In this document: positions 46,507 through 55,751 of the stretch, piece by piece
How the letters are laid out: each line of letters begins with the position of its first letter
Numbering within the stretch: position 1 is the first letter of the stretch
From: CAISCU01 sp051861545
GTDB taxonomy: Bacteria > Bacteroidota > Bacteroidia > UKL13-3
Assembly (NCBI GenBank): GCA_051861545.1
Contig: JBIMKP010000001.1
Coordinates: forward strand, 186,001 to 250,000
Direction of reading: 5' to 3'
DNA: 64,000 nucleotides
Made by a program: the position numbers and the translations under genes
Notes under the pieces: model-generated
Databases searched by the model: none
Told to the model about the DNA's origin: nothing
The model's input: only the letters and a program-made list of their open reading frames with translations

Positions 46507-47517
46507 TTGAACCAAATAACAGAACTCAAATCACTTTTGCTGGCCACACCGAGGCCGCAGGTAATCATTACCACCCATCATAAGCCTGATGCAGATGCTC
46601 TTGGCTCTTCGTTGGGTTTGTACCACTTTTTAAAATCATTGGATATTCCTGCACAGGTAATAACTCCAACAGATTACGGTGACTTTTTAAAATGGATGCC
46701 CGGAGAAAGTACGGTCATCAATTTTGAAGCTTTTGAAGAAAAATCAGCCAAACTTGTTGAAGAAGCAGATATTATTTTCTGTTTAGATTTTAACACCTTA
46801 AAAAGAATCAATCAATTAGGAGCTTTAGTGGCCAAATCAAATTCTAAAAAGGTTTTAATTGATCATCATTTAGAGCCAGAAGGGTTTGAGGATTTCAGAT
46901 TATGGACAACTTCAGCTTCCAGTACTTGTGAATTGGTTTTTTGGTTGATTGAATTGATGCACGAAGTAGACCACGTTTCTGCCGATTTAGCATCATGTTT
47001 GTATGCTGGAATTATGACAGATACGGCTTCGTTTAAACATGGTTCTACCACACCTACAACACATAGAGTAGCAGCTAAATTACTAGAAAAAGGAGCAAAA
47101 CCAAATAGAATTTTCGAAGCCATTTATGATAATTACTCTGAAAACAGAACTCGTTTCATAGGATTTTGTCTTTCAGAAAAACTTCAAATTCTACCTGATT
47201 TCAAAACTGCTTTAATTGTAGTTAACGCAGAAGAACTAGGTAGATACAAAATTATTACTGGCGATACAGAAGGTTTGGTGAACTATGGATTATCTATTAC
47301 AGGTATAGAATTATCTGTATTAATTATAGATAGAACCGTATCGAGAAAAATGAGTTTTAGGTCGAAAACAAAATTTCCTGCCAATTCATTTGCCCGCCAA
47401 CATTTTAATGGAGGTGGTCATTTTAATGCAGCTGGAGGCGAAAGTTTAGACCCAATTGAAATGGTAGAAGAGAAATTTAAAGCTGCCTTACCTGAATTTT
47501 TAGAATATTTAAACTGA
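46507..47517 (+). CDS. DHH/DHHA1 phosphoesterase, NrnA-like
   Basis: A 336-residue DHH-family phosphoesterase. Metal-binding motifs occur in order: THHKPDADALGSSLG, FCLDFN, LIDHHLEP (DHH) and MTDTASFKHGS; the DHHA1 domain ends with FNGGGHFNAAGG. NrnA-like enzymes degrade short oligoribonucleotides and, in some species, 3'-phosphoadenosine 5'-phosphate or cyclic dinucleotide products. The start is a TTG at 46507 (LNQITELKSLL), because no ATG lies near the expected N-terminus. It is followed after 13 bp by two FKBP genes, probably one operon. Confidence 0.92.
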   Translation: MNQITELKSLLLATPRPQVIITTHHKPDADALGSSLGLYHFLKSLDIPAQVITPTDYGDFLKWMPGESTVINFEAFEEKSAKLVEEADIIFCLDFNTLKRINQLGALVAKSNSKKVLIDHHLEPEGFEDFRLWTTSASSTCELVFWLIELMHEVDHVSADLASCLYAGIMTDTASFKHGSTTPTTHRVAAKLLEKGAKPNRIFEAIYDNYSENRTRFIGFCLSEKLQILPDFKTALIVVNAEELGRYKIITGDTEGLVNYGLSITGIELSVLIIDRTVSRKMSFRSKTKFPANSFARQHFNGGGHFNAAGGESLDPIEMVEEKFKAALPEFLEYLN

Positions 47518-47530
47518 TAAAAAATAAACA

Positions 47531-48364
47531 ATGAGAACAATTCTTGCCTTAATGGCTGCAGTGGTTTTGCTTTCTGCATGCAACAAAACCAAAAAAACAG
47601 AAGATGGATTAGTAGAATACAAAATCTTCAAAACCGATGAAAGCGCACGTGGCGTAGTAAAAGGTGATATGCTTTTATTAAACATGAAAGGTATTGCAAA
47701 AACAAAAGATACCATTCTATTTAATAGCTATGAATCTGGTAAACCATTTTACATTCCGGCTGAAGAGCCAACTTTAAAAGGATTATTCTCTTTATTAAAA
47801 AAAGGTGATAGTTTAGAATTCTTTGTTAATGCTGATTCTCTTTACTTAAAAAGTTTCGGTAGCCCAGCTCCTGAAAGTTTAGGTTCAGGCGAAATCATTC
47901 ATTTCACTGCATCATTGGTTGATGTTTACAGCCAAGAAGAAATGCAAAAGAAAATGGAAGAACAAAATGCTGAAGTAATTGGTAGAGATTCTGCTGCTGT
48001 TGCTGCTTACGTTGCAAAATTAAGTGGAGTAGAAAAAACTGCTACTGGTTTAATGTACGTAGTAAGCAAAAAAGGTTCAGGTAAAAAAGCTAAAAAAGGT
48101 GATAATGTTTCTGTTCAATATGTAGGTTCATTATTAGATGGAACAGTTTTTGATCAAACAAAAGCAGGTTCACCTGATTTTAATTTCCCTGTAGGAATGG
48201 GACAAGTAATTCCAGGTTGGGATGAAGCGTTTCAAATGATGAGTGAAGGAGATGAGTATAAATTAATCATTCCTTGGAGTTTGGCTTATGGCCCTCGTGG
48301 TAGTGGACCAATTCCTCCATACTCTTCATTGGTATTTGAAGTAAAACTGGTAAAAATTAATTAA
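47531..48364 (+). CDS. FKBP-type peptidyl-prolyl isomerase lipoprotein
   Basis: A 277-residue lipoprotein with a lipobox ending LLSAC at Cys17. The C-terminal FKBP domain (about residues 175–277) shows VSVQYVGSLLDGTVFDQT, IPGWDEAFQMM and the tail LVFEVKLVKI. Residues about 45–140 resemble a degenerate second FKBP domain. It would fold envelope proteins, anchored in a membrane facing the periplasm. It lies one base before a second FKBP gene; a tandem FKBP pair after nrnA suggests duplication. Confidence 0.92.
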   Translation: MRTILALMAAVVLLSACNKTKKTEDGLVEYKIFKTDESARGVVKGDMLLLNMKGIAKTKDTILFNSYESGKPFYIPAEEPTLKGLFSLLKKGDSLEFFVNADSLYLKSFGSPAPESLGSGEIIHFTASLVDVYSQEEMQKKMEEQNAEVIGRDSAAVAAYVAKLSGVEKTATGLMYVVSKKGSGKKAKKGDNVSVQYVGSLLDGTVFDQTKAGSPDFNFPVGMGQVIPGWDEAFQMMSEGDEYKLIIPWSLAYGPRGSGPIPPYSSLVFEVKLVKIN

Positions 48365-48365
48365 T

Positions 48366-49202
48366 ATGTTCAGACAATTGCTTGTGCTTATCTTGGCAGT
48401 ATTTAGCTTACAGGTGGCAGCCCAAAACAAAAATCCTAAACAACAAGTTAAACAACCTAAAAAGGGGAAAATTAAAGTGAATCAAGAGTACACAACAGCC
48501 AGCGGTTTACGCTACAGAGTAACCGAATTAGGCAAAGGAAAACAAGTTGAAGCCGGTGATAAAGCTACAGTTCATTATACCGGAAAATTAACCAACGGAA
48601 CTAAATTTGATAGCTCAAAAGACCGTAACCAACCTTTTACTTTTAAAGTTGGTGGTGGACAAGTTATCAAAGGATGGGATGAGGGTTTACAATTATTAAA
48701 AGTTGGCGATAAAGCAACTTTTGTAATTCCAGCAGAATTGGCTTATGGCGATAGAGATATGGGTTCAATTCCTCCAAAAAGTACTTTGGTTTTTGATATT
48801 GAGGTTTTAGATGCAAAAGCTTCTCCTAAAATTGTACCATTTGATACAAAAGGAAAAGATACAGTAACTACTGCATCTGGTTTACGTTATATCAATATTG
48901 TTGAAGGTACTGGTAATCAAGCACAAAATGGTAAAACTGTAAAAGTTCATTATACAGGTTATTTAATGGATGGAAAAGTATTTGACTCTTCAATCGAAAG
49001 AGATGATCCTATTAGTTTTCCTTTAGGAAACGGTATGGTTATTAGAGGTTGGGAAGAAGGTATTGCTTTGATGAAAGTTGGAGACAAAAAACGTTTAATT
49101 ATTCCAAGTGAATTGGGATATGGCGAAAGAGGTGCAGGAGGCGGATTAATTCCAGCGAATGCTACTTTAATCTTCGATGTTGAATTGGTAGACGTTCAAT
49201 AA
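48366..49202 (+). CDS. Exported protein with two FKBP peptidyl-prolyl isomerase domains
   Basis: A 278-residue protein with a signal peptide ending in VAAQ (about residue 20) and a short Lys/Gln-rich linker. Two FKBP domains follow, about residues 40–140 and 165–278. Both retain the core motifs: VHYTGKLTNGTKFDSS and VIKGWDEGLQLL in the first, VHYTGYLMDGKVFDSS and VIRGWEEGIALM in the second. It would act as a periplasmic prolyl isomerase or chaperone. It starts one base after the stop of the first FKBP gene and is followed by a terminator. Confidence 0.93.
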   Translation: MFRQLLVLILAVFSLQVAAQNKNPKQQVKQPKKGKIKVNQEYTTASGLRYRVTELGKGKQVEAGDKATVHYTGKLTNGTKFDSSKDRNQPFTFKVGGGQVIKGWDEGLQLLKVGDKATFVIPAELAYGDRDMGSIPPKSTLVFDIEVLDAKASPKIVPFDTKGKDTVTTASGLRYINIVEGTGNQAQNGKTVKVHYTGYLMDGKVFDSSIERDDPISFPLGNGMVIRGWEEGIALMKVGDKKRLIIPSELGYGERGAGGGLIPANATLIFDVELVDVQ

Positions 49203-49216
49203 TTCAATTTAAATAA

Positions 49217-49260
49217 TAAAAAAAAGGTCACGTTTCAATTTGGAATGTGACCTTTTTTTA
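49217..49260 (+). terminator. Terminator after the FKBP operon
   Basis: AAAAAAGGTCAC and GTGACCTTTTTT form a perfect stem around a loop of about 15 bases, with flanking A and T runs. It can work in both directions and is also the nearest terminator downstream of zorD on the other strand. Confidence 0.85.
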
Positions 49261-49381
49261 TGGTGGGAGATGAAGGGATTTGGGGCTTGGGGATTAGCGG
49301 ACCTTTTTCCTCCGATGTTAATACTGTGATCTGAACTTTGATTAACCACAAATGTGCCCGCGAAATACAGAACCGCCACCT

Positions 49382-49398
49382 TAACAAAACCTTTGTTA
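49382..49398. repeat. Small palindrome in the intergenic region next to zorD
   Basis: TAACAAA and TTTGTTA form seven-base inverted arms around a three-base centre. There is no T run, so it is not a terminator. The surrounding 49261–49490 region holds no gene I can support. Confidence 0.4.
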
Positions 49399-49490
49399 GT
49401 ACTTCACCCTTAATTTCTTGTATATTTATTTTGGTCTGTATTGGTGATTTAGCTTGTTCGGCTTTAAAAATGTGCCGCCAAAAGCGCAGG

Positions 49491-52400
49491 CTACACCCGT
49501 GTCATTCGTTGAGAATCTATTTTGCAAATTTCCTGTATTGTTATGTCATTTTTAATTATGAGGTTTTCTAATTCATTGCGATTAATCAATTGAATGTTGT
49601 TGGATTTTGCTAATATTTTGGCTGCTGAACTATAATCATTATTTGTCACGGTTAGTAAATTGAATTTTTCATTAAATTTATTTTCATAATAATTTTTAGC
49701 TGTACAAATTTCCTGTATTGCATCATTGCCAACTAATGACTTTGTCTGTTTAACTTGAATAAGATAATTCTCGCCATTTTTTAGAACTACAACATCAACG
49801 CCTTTATCGTTTGAGTATGGGGTTAAATAAATATCAAACCCTTGTTTTTTATATAGTGCTGCAATACTTGCTTCAAATAAATTCGGGGTCAATCTGTCTA
49901 AATCAATTAAAGAAAATGACTTTGACATTGTTTCAGTTTTTCTCCCAAATATGTTACCATATAATTCGTCAGGTGTTATTTCAGCTTGTTCTGTTGGAAA
50001 TAGTGTATTACTTGCTAAAGCTTTTTTATTATTCAAAAGAGTATCAAGAATTTCGTCAAAAGATTTTATTCTATTACCACTTTCATCTTTCATTTCTTCT
50101 GGAAAAATAGCCATAGGGTAATAAACAAAAACATCCTTTTTTTGACCTATTCTATATGCTCGGTCTGTTGCTTGCTCTTCCTTTGCAGGATTCCAGTGCC
50201 TTGAATAATGAATGATATGATTAGCTTTGGTTACGTTTAGTCCTACGCCCGCAGCAATTGGCGACATTATGATTACATTAAATCCTTCTTCTGATTGAAA
50301 ATGATCAATTGCCTGTTGTCTACTTAATTTAGCTTTTCCTTCATCTTGTTTTGTTGTAGGAGTGTCACCATTTATAATATGAAGTTTATTAATACTTGGG
50401 AAAATTTTAAAAGTATCATAAATTACTTTTTGAAGCATTCTTTGGGTCTCTCTTCTATCCGCAAACACAATAACTTTTTCATCTTTATATTTTATTTCCG
50501 CTAAAATTCCTATTGTGGTTTGTAGCTTAGCTGATTTACCTATGAGTTCCTCAGTTGGAATTTCTGAAATCCTTTTTCCTACTAAGTCTGGATGGTCAGA
50601 AATATCTCGAATAGCCCATAATGATTTAAGAACTTGGTTTCTTTTTGCTACACCTTCCAGTTCAATATCATTAGCCATCTCAATTTCCTGTTTATATCGT
50701 TCTAATTGATGAAAAGGCATTACCTTTTTAATTCTTGAATCTTTGTCATCATGTTTTTGGGGTAAATCAATAACGTCAGTTTTGTATCTTCGTTTAATAA
50801 AGATGCCAATATTATTTCGCAACCTTTCAGTCAATTTTTTTACATCTGTTTTCTCATCACTTAAAGGAGTTTGATACTCTTTTGCAAAATCTTTTGCATT
50901 ACCTAAAAGCCCGGGAACAACAAAGTCCATCAAACACCAAATGTCAACTAGGGTATTTTCTACTGGTGTTCCTGTCATTGCAATTTTAAAATCTCCTTTT
51001 AAAGCTTTGCTTGCATTTGTAATTTGAGTCCCTGGTGTTTTAATTTTTTGTGCTTCATCAAGTGCGATTATAGCAAAATCAACTAATCCCAAACTAATTT
51101 GATATGATCTTACTGTTTCATAATTAGTTAAAATGATTTGCTTGTATTGCAGACGCTTTGCATCTTGTTGGTTTTGGATATGATTATTCTCCTTGGTTAA
51201 TGAAAGAGGTCCATTAAGCTTAAGTAATGGCAAATTTTGTGGGCTAAAAAATTTCTGATATTCATTTTCCCAATTCTCAAGTAAACTTATTGGTGCAACT
51301 ATTAAATATGGTTTGTTCTCGTTGAAATATTGACTATGCCATTCAATGAAATATAGTAATTGCAATGTTTTACCAAGTCCCATATCATCTGCAAGCAAAC
51401 CACCTGTATAATTTCCTTTAAAAAGTGATTGTAACCAAGAAACACCTTCCTTTTGATGTTCCATTAAGCTAATACCTAAATTTAAATTTGATATTTCATA
51501 AAAGTTGTGCCTTAAATTTTCTGGCAATTCATTATTTTTACTAAACTCCGTTAGCAATGCATTTTCTTTAATTATAAGAACTTCTTGGTCTGTTGGTCGC
51601 TCTTTTTTTATTGGTTTATTTGGATTTTCAAATTGTCTTTTAGCAGTTTGAATAAAATCTTCTGCATCATTAATCGGTATTTCAGTGTTTTCCCATTGAA
51701 AAGTATGCTTATTTTCCCTAACTGCTTTTTCTTTTTGTTCAATAAAAACAGAAAGCCTTTCAGGTGATTTAAAATAAATTCTTTTTTCTCCATTTACTTT
51801 GTCCTTTACAACTATTCCTGGAATCCATTGTGTTTTGTAAGGGCTAGCAAAGGGATAGTACTTTGGACTATATATTCCAATTTCCTTAACTCTGTCGCTA
51901 TAAAAAACTGTAAAATCAACTTCTTCATCATTAAAAAACAATTCAGGATGTTCTATTATTCCTTGAATTGTTTCTCGGTCTGAAATTTTTCTTATATTCT
52001 TAATCTTTTGTAATTCTGATTTTTGATTTTCAGAAAATATAACCCTTGTCGTTTCGCCATTAGTTCCTGAAATCGGATATACGTCTCTAACAGCTGGCAA
52101 TCTGTCAAAAGTACTTGTAAACCCAGTTGGATTGGTAATATCTACTGTTGGAAAAATTTCAAGAAAACCATTATTGAATTCAATAGAAATCTTGATTTTT
52201 TCAGGAATAAATAATTCTTGATTACTCAAAAAATGTTCTAACGTCAATCCACTTTCATTGGAAAGTGTTTTTAATTCCGATAGTTTTTTTAGATTAATTA
52301 CATTTCCTTTTTCAGCATCAATTAAATTATTGAACACTTCAATGGCTTCACAAATTTTGTATTGATTTTCGGATAATAGATATGGAATATCATCTAGGAA

Positions 52401-52775
52401 AATAATTGTTCCATTTCTTTTTGTATTAAGTCTTGTGCCATTGGGACTAAAATCATAAAAGCCATACTTAAATTTAAATGAATTTTGAGAAAGAACTCCA
52501 TCAGATTCTATAAATATTTCATATGGATAACTATTAGGTAAATCTAAAATTTGTTTGTCAATATCGCTTAACTTTAAAATGTTAATACATTCCACTTGGC
52601 AAGTGGTTTCGGTGTAGTCAGCAAGTCCATTGTCGTATAATTCATTTAAAATGGCAAGTTGGGATAAAAATTCCACTTGCAATTTTTCCCAATCAAAAAC
52701 AGGAATGAGCTCTCCTGAATTATCATGAAAGCAAAATGAAAAATAAGTAATTTCGTTTGTATATTTTAAAATCAT
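49491..52775 (-). CDS. zorD: Zorya type I protein ZorD: SNF2 ATPase fused to Mrr-like nuclease
   Basis: A 1,094-residue effector. Residues 1–400 are an N-terminal region without a recognised domain. The SNF2 ATPase (about 430–900) has DDMGLGKT (motif I, 463–470), DEAQ (motif II, 573–576), MTGTPVEN (motif III) and HYSRHWNPAKEEQATDRAYR with RIGQ (motif VI). The C-terminal domain (about 955–1065) is an Mrr-like PD-(D/E)xK nuclease with Asp994 in KGVDVVV and Gln1007-x-Lys1009 in YLIQVKQ. ZorD of type I systems degrades phage DNA after the ZorAB motor senses infection. I start at the ATG at 52775, which overlaps the zorC stop as ATGA; the upstream in-frame start at 52799 would overlap 28 bases. 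It is the last gene of the operon. Confidence 0.93.
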   Translation of the reverse strand: MILKYTNEITYFSFCFHDNSGELIPVFDWEKLQVEFLSQLAILNELYDNGLADYTETTCQVECINILKLSDIDKQILDLPNSYPYEIFIESDGVLSQNSFKFKYGFYDFSPNGTRLNTKRNGTIIFLDDIPYLLSENQYKICEAIEVFNNLIDAEKGNVINLKKLSELKTLSNESGLTLEHFLSNQELFIPEKIKISIEFNNGFLEIFPTVDITNPTGFTSTFDRLPAVRDVYPISGTNGETTRVIFSENQKSELQKIKNIRKISDRETIQGIIEHPELFFNDEEVDFTVFYSDRVKEIGIYSPKYYPFASPYKTQWIPGIVVKDKVNGEKRIYFKSPERLSVFIEQKEKAVRENKHTFQWENTEIPINDAEDFIQTAKRQFENPNKPIKKERPTDQEVLIIKENALLTEFSKNNELPENLRHNFYEISNLNLGISLMEHQKEGVSWLQSLFKGNYTGGLLADDMGLGKTLQLLYFIEWHSQYFNENKPYLIVAPISLLENWENEYQKFFSPQNLPLLKLNGPLSLTKENNHIQNQQDAKRLQYKQIILTNYETVRSYQISLGLVDFAIIALDEAQKIKTPGTQITNASKALKGDFKIAMTGTPVENTLVDIWCLMDFVVPGLLGNAKDFAKEYQTPLSDEKTDVKKLTERLRNNIGIFIKRRYKTDVIDLPQKHDDKDSRIKKVMPFHQLERYKQEIEMANDIELEGVAKRNQVLKSLWAIRDISDHPDLVGKRISEIPTEELIGKSAKLQTTIGILAEIKYKDEKVIVFADRRETQRMLQKVIYDTFKIFPSINKLHIINGDTPTTKQDEGKAKLSRQQAIDHFQSEEGFNVIIMSPIAAGVGLNVTKANHIIHYSRHWNPAKEEQATDRAYRIGQKKDVFVYYPMAIFPEEMKDESGNRIKSFDEILDTLLNNKKALASNTLFPTEQAEITPDELYGNIFGRKTETMSKSFSLIDLDRLTPNLFEASIAALYKKQGFDIYLTPYSNDKGVDVVVLKNGENYLIQVKQTKSLVGNDAIQEICTAKNYYENKFNEKFNLLTVTNNDYSSAAKILAKSNNIQLINRNELENLIIKNDITIQEICKIDSQRMTRV

Positions 52776-54214
52776 TTGAGAACTTTTTCTTTTAACCAAT
52801 GATTGAACTTTGGTTCCCAGTTTGAATTATGTAATAAACGCCCTTCGTCACTTACGTAATAATAATTCGCTACACTTTGTATGGCCAAAGGCATTGAACT
52901 ATTTCTTAAATCATCTACACTATTCAATCTTTGATTTAATGCCGGTCTGTTTAAACTATTAACTTTATATGCACAACAAGCATATCCATCATTACTGAAT
53001 TCAATAATCATATAATCGCCTATATATAAAATAAATGCAGACACATCTTTATTGCCATAAACAGTTTCAAACCTTGCATCAATAATTTCTGTAATTCTTT
53101 CATCTTGCTTTAAAACACTTTTTGTGAAACTTGGTCCATAAACTTTAAACGTCGTTATGTTGGAGACATATTTTAACCAAAAGTGTTTTCTTCTGTCATC
53201 ATTAATACATACGTTGAAAAACACATTTATGAACTGTCTTGTAATCCATTCGTTCAAAATATTTCTTCCTAGAATTATTTCACTTTTTTCTTTTTCTGTT
53301 GCATTTTCAAACGCTTTCCAATTTGAAATAATGCTTGGGTCGCCAATTTGTGTGAGTGCACTTTTCTTTAATCTATCTTGTAAAGTTGCAAATTGAGGTT
53401 GGTTTACCTGTATAATAATCTTACTAATTAACCGTTTTGCTGTTTTTTTTATATCATCACTTTCTGTTTGATTTCCTGCTTGGTGTGATTTCAAAACATT
53501 ATTCAAATCGTCAAAGATCTCAATTACTTTGGATTCGTTTTTTTGGTAATATGCCACAATTGACATTGAAAAGTAGTCGTATGAAATCCACTTTTCAGGA
53601 ACACCCAAGTACTTTGGCAAAAAAGAAAGATTAATATTCTTTAATGCCAATTCGTAGCCCAAAATTTCACTTCCATTTTTTGTATTGAAGAATCTTTTAT
53701 TATTCTTGAACGAATTTATAGTGCTTCTATTTCCTGTATAGTTCTTTAATTTTTTAGCAATGAATTGTTCTAATTGCTCTATTGACTTTTGGTGTTTAGT
53801 TTCCCAATTACTTAAAAGGCAATCTATCAAGCCTAATAAAAATGAATCACGCCAATTAGTTTCCATCGTTTCAAAAGCAATTTTGAGCTCGTTTCCATTG
53901 CTAAAAATAGACTGCAAGTTTTTTTCAGAGTAAGTTAAGCAATAAGTTAATGTCCTAAGTTCTCTGACATTAAAAACTCTACTTCCACCACCGATTGAGA
54001 TTGAACTTTTAAATTTTTTGAATACTTGTGGTATAAGGTTATTTACTTTTTTTCCATCAAACTCCTTCGCTCCAATTTCTTCAGTAATTTTATGAAGTTT
54101 GTTAATTCTATATTCGTTCAAAGAACTAAGTGTTATTGGAATAATTTTTTGTGCCGACTGCTTAAAAGTAGTCGTTGAAAAATGAAATTGTAATATGTCC
54201 TGTATTGCAGCCAT
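52772..54214 (-). CDS. zorC: Zorya type I protein ZorC (EH-signature-like)
   Basis: A 480-residue protein with a helical N-terminal two thirds and a C-terminal part that fits the EH-signature domain: GDPSIISNW (291–299), DDRRKHFWLKY (339–349), then GDYMIIEFS (399–407). Identification rests on these motifs plus position between zorA and zorD. In studied type I systems ZorC binds DNA and works with ZorD in the cytoplasm after ZorAB activation. It begins one base after the zorA stop and its stop overlaps the zorD start (ATGA), indicating coupled translation. Confidence 0.88.
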   Translation of the reverse strand: MAAIQDILQFHFSTTTFKQSAQKIIPITLSSLNEYRINKLHKITEEIGAKEFDGKKVNNLIPQVFKKFKSSISIGGGSRVFNVRELRTLTYCLTYSEKNLQSIFSNGNELKIAFETMETNWRDSFLLGLIDCLLSNWETKHQKSIEQLEQFIAKKLKNYTGNRSTINSFKNNKRFFNTKNGSEILGYELALKNINLSFLPKYLGVPEKWISYDYFSMSIVAYYQKNESKVIEIFDDLNNVLKSHQAGNQTESDDIKKTAKRLISKIIIQVNQPQFATLQDRLKKSALTQIGDPSIISNWKAFENATEKEKSEIILGRNILNEWITRQFINVFFNVCINDDRRKHFWLKYVSNITTFKVYGPSFTKSVLKQDERITEIIDARFETVYGNKDVSAFILYIGDYMIIEFSNDGYACCAYKVNSLNRPALNQRLNSVDDLRNSSMPLAIQSVANYYYVSDEGRLLHNSNWEPKFNHWLKEKVLK

Positions 54215-54215
54215 A

Positions 54216-55751
54216 TTAATTTCTTCTTGTGTTTAATTTACTTAATTGTTCTGTTAGTTCCTCTAAAATATCTTCTTGTTTTGAAGAAGCACTTGCAAGT
54301 GATTCAGCTGTTTTAGTTAAAGCTTCGGTATATTTACCTAAATATGCTTCAAGACTTTCGCCTACTGTTTCTTGATAATCTTTAAGTCCAATTGTAATTT
54401 TTGCAAAAATATCTTGTAATCCCTTCTCAATTATTTCAAATTTTTGTGCATAATCTGCTGATACATCTTTTGCTTTTATTAATGATTTTTGAATTTCATC
54501 TATAGTACTTGAATTGTTTTGTAAGAACTCATTTGAATGCTTTGAGAATAATAGTTGAGACTCTCCAAATTTGGTTGAAGAATTATTGATTTCTTGTGAA
54601 GCGTTTCTGAAATTTGAAATTGTAGTTGCTAATGCAGTTTGAGCTTCATTTAAATTATTTATACTTTGTGCTACGCCAACGGATAAACCATTCATATTTT
54701 CAATACTTGTGTTGAATGCACTCAATAAATTCTCTGAAACCTGCAAATTTTTGGATTGTTCCGTTAACAATGATTGCTGACCAGTTTGTAAACCTCCTAA
54801 TTGATTAGCTATTGTAGATGCAATTGCTTCAACTTGTTCTTTAATTTTACTTATTGATTCTTCTGATTGTGCACTTGTTTTTTGAGAAATTTTGTCTATA
54901 ACGTCCTGTAAACTTCTAAAATTTTCATTAAGAATTATAGTCATATCTTGAATTTTTGTCGGAAATTCAGCTAATGAACCACCTGCCTGCCCCAGAAGTT
55001 TCGCCAATTGTTCCATTTCATTTTTGGTATCGCCACTCATTGAAGTTTTAAATTCTTCAATCATTTTACCCATTGATTCCTGCAATTCTTTTACAATATT
55101 TTGCGTCATATCAGTGGCTGGGTCTTGCAATTTCTTTCCAAGGTTTTCAATTTCAGCTTTTACTAATTTTAATTCTGCAACCACACCTTCGTTGGGGTTA
55201 TTTAAGATTTGTTCAAAACCTGCTGAAACAGTCAATGCTAAGTCCGCTGAAAATGACTGTAAAGCGCTTGATTGTTTGGATGATTCTTTATAAATATCGC
55301 GAAACAAATTTCCAACTTTAATTTTGTTACCATTATCGTCTGTTGTGGAGAAATCATTTTTTAATTCTTCGATTGCTTCAATTAGTTTATTTATTGCAAT
55401 AGTTTCATCGCTTAAAACACCCTTTTCATTTTTGTTTTTAACAAACGATATTCTTTTTGAAAAAATAATTGAAAGGGCAATACCAGCAATAGAGGCAAAA
55501 AATGCGGTTTTTAATCCTTTTAGTAATGTAGGAATACTTTTTTCAATGTCCTCGGGGTCAAAGAACCATAAGCCATAAGCAATACCACCAAATGTTCCTA
55601 AAATTCCGATTGTAGTAAACATAGATGGTATTAAATCCAAGTCATTTAGATTTACTTTACTATAATCTTTCTTCGCTATGTTGAGTACATAGATTCCATA
55701 AATTAGATATGAAAACAATCCTATTGCAATAAATATTTCAACTATGTTCAT
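54216..55751 (-). CDS. zorA: Zorya protein ZorA (MotA/TolQ/ExbB-like motor with helical tail)
   Basis: A 511-residue inner-membrane protein. Three membrane segments are visible at about 4–24, 42–63 and 78–98. The second contains FTTIGILGTFGG and the third GLKTAFFASIAGIALS, the pore-lining signatures shared with MotA, TolQ and ExbB. From about residue 105 to the end it is predicted to be almost all helical, rich in Ser, Gln and Glu, which is the long intracellular tail characteristic of ZorA. The tail is shorter than in the E. coli prototype (about 729 residues in total, from memory). The ATG overlaps the zorB stop as ATGA. Confidence 0.93.
   Translation of the reverse strand: MNIVEIFIAIGLFSYLIYGIYVLNIAKKDYSKVNLNDLDLIPSMFTTIGILGTFGGIAYGLWFFDPEDIEKSIPTLLKGLKTAFFASIAGIALSIIFSKRISFVKNKNEKGVLSDETIAINKLIEAIEELKNDFSTTDDNGNKIKVGNLFRDIYKESSKQSSALQSFSADLALTVSAGFEQILNNPNEGVVAELKLVKAEIENLGKKLQDPATDMTQNIVKELQESMGKMIEEFKTSMSGDTKNEMEQLAKLLGQAGGSLAEFPTKIQDMTIILNENFRSLQDVIDKISQKTSAQSEESISKIKEQVEAIASTIANQLGGLQTGQQSLLTEQSKNLQVSENLLSAFNTSIENMNGLSVGVAQSINNLNEAQTALATTISNFRNASQEINNSSTKFGESQLLFSKHSNEFLQNNSSTIDEIQKSLIKAKDVSADYAQKFEIIEKGLQDIFAKITIGLKDYQETVGESLEAYLGKYTEALTKTAESLASASSKQEDILEELTEQLSKLNTRRN

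Noticed and set aside
49376..49400. An attC-like integron recombination site
   Set aside because: The arms are only seven bases with a three-base centre and lack the R''/R' core boxes at proper spacing, and no integrase is present.
49338..49571. Plus-strand frame of 77 codons beside zorD
   Set aside because: It overlaps the zorD 3' end antisense, has no domain and lies in a gene-free border region.
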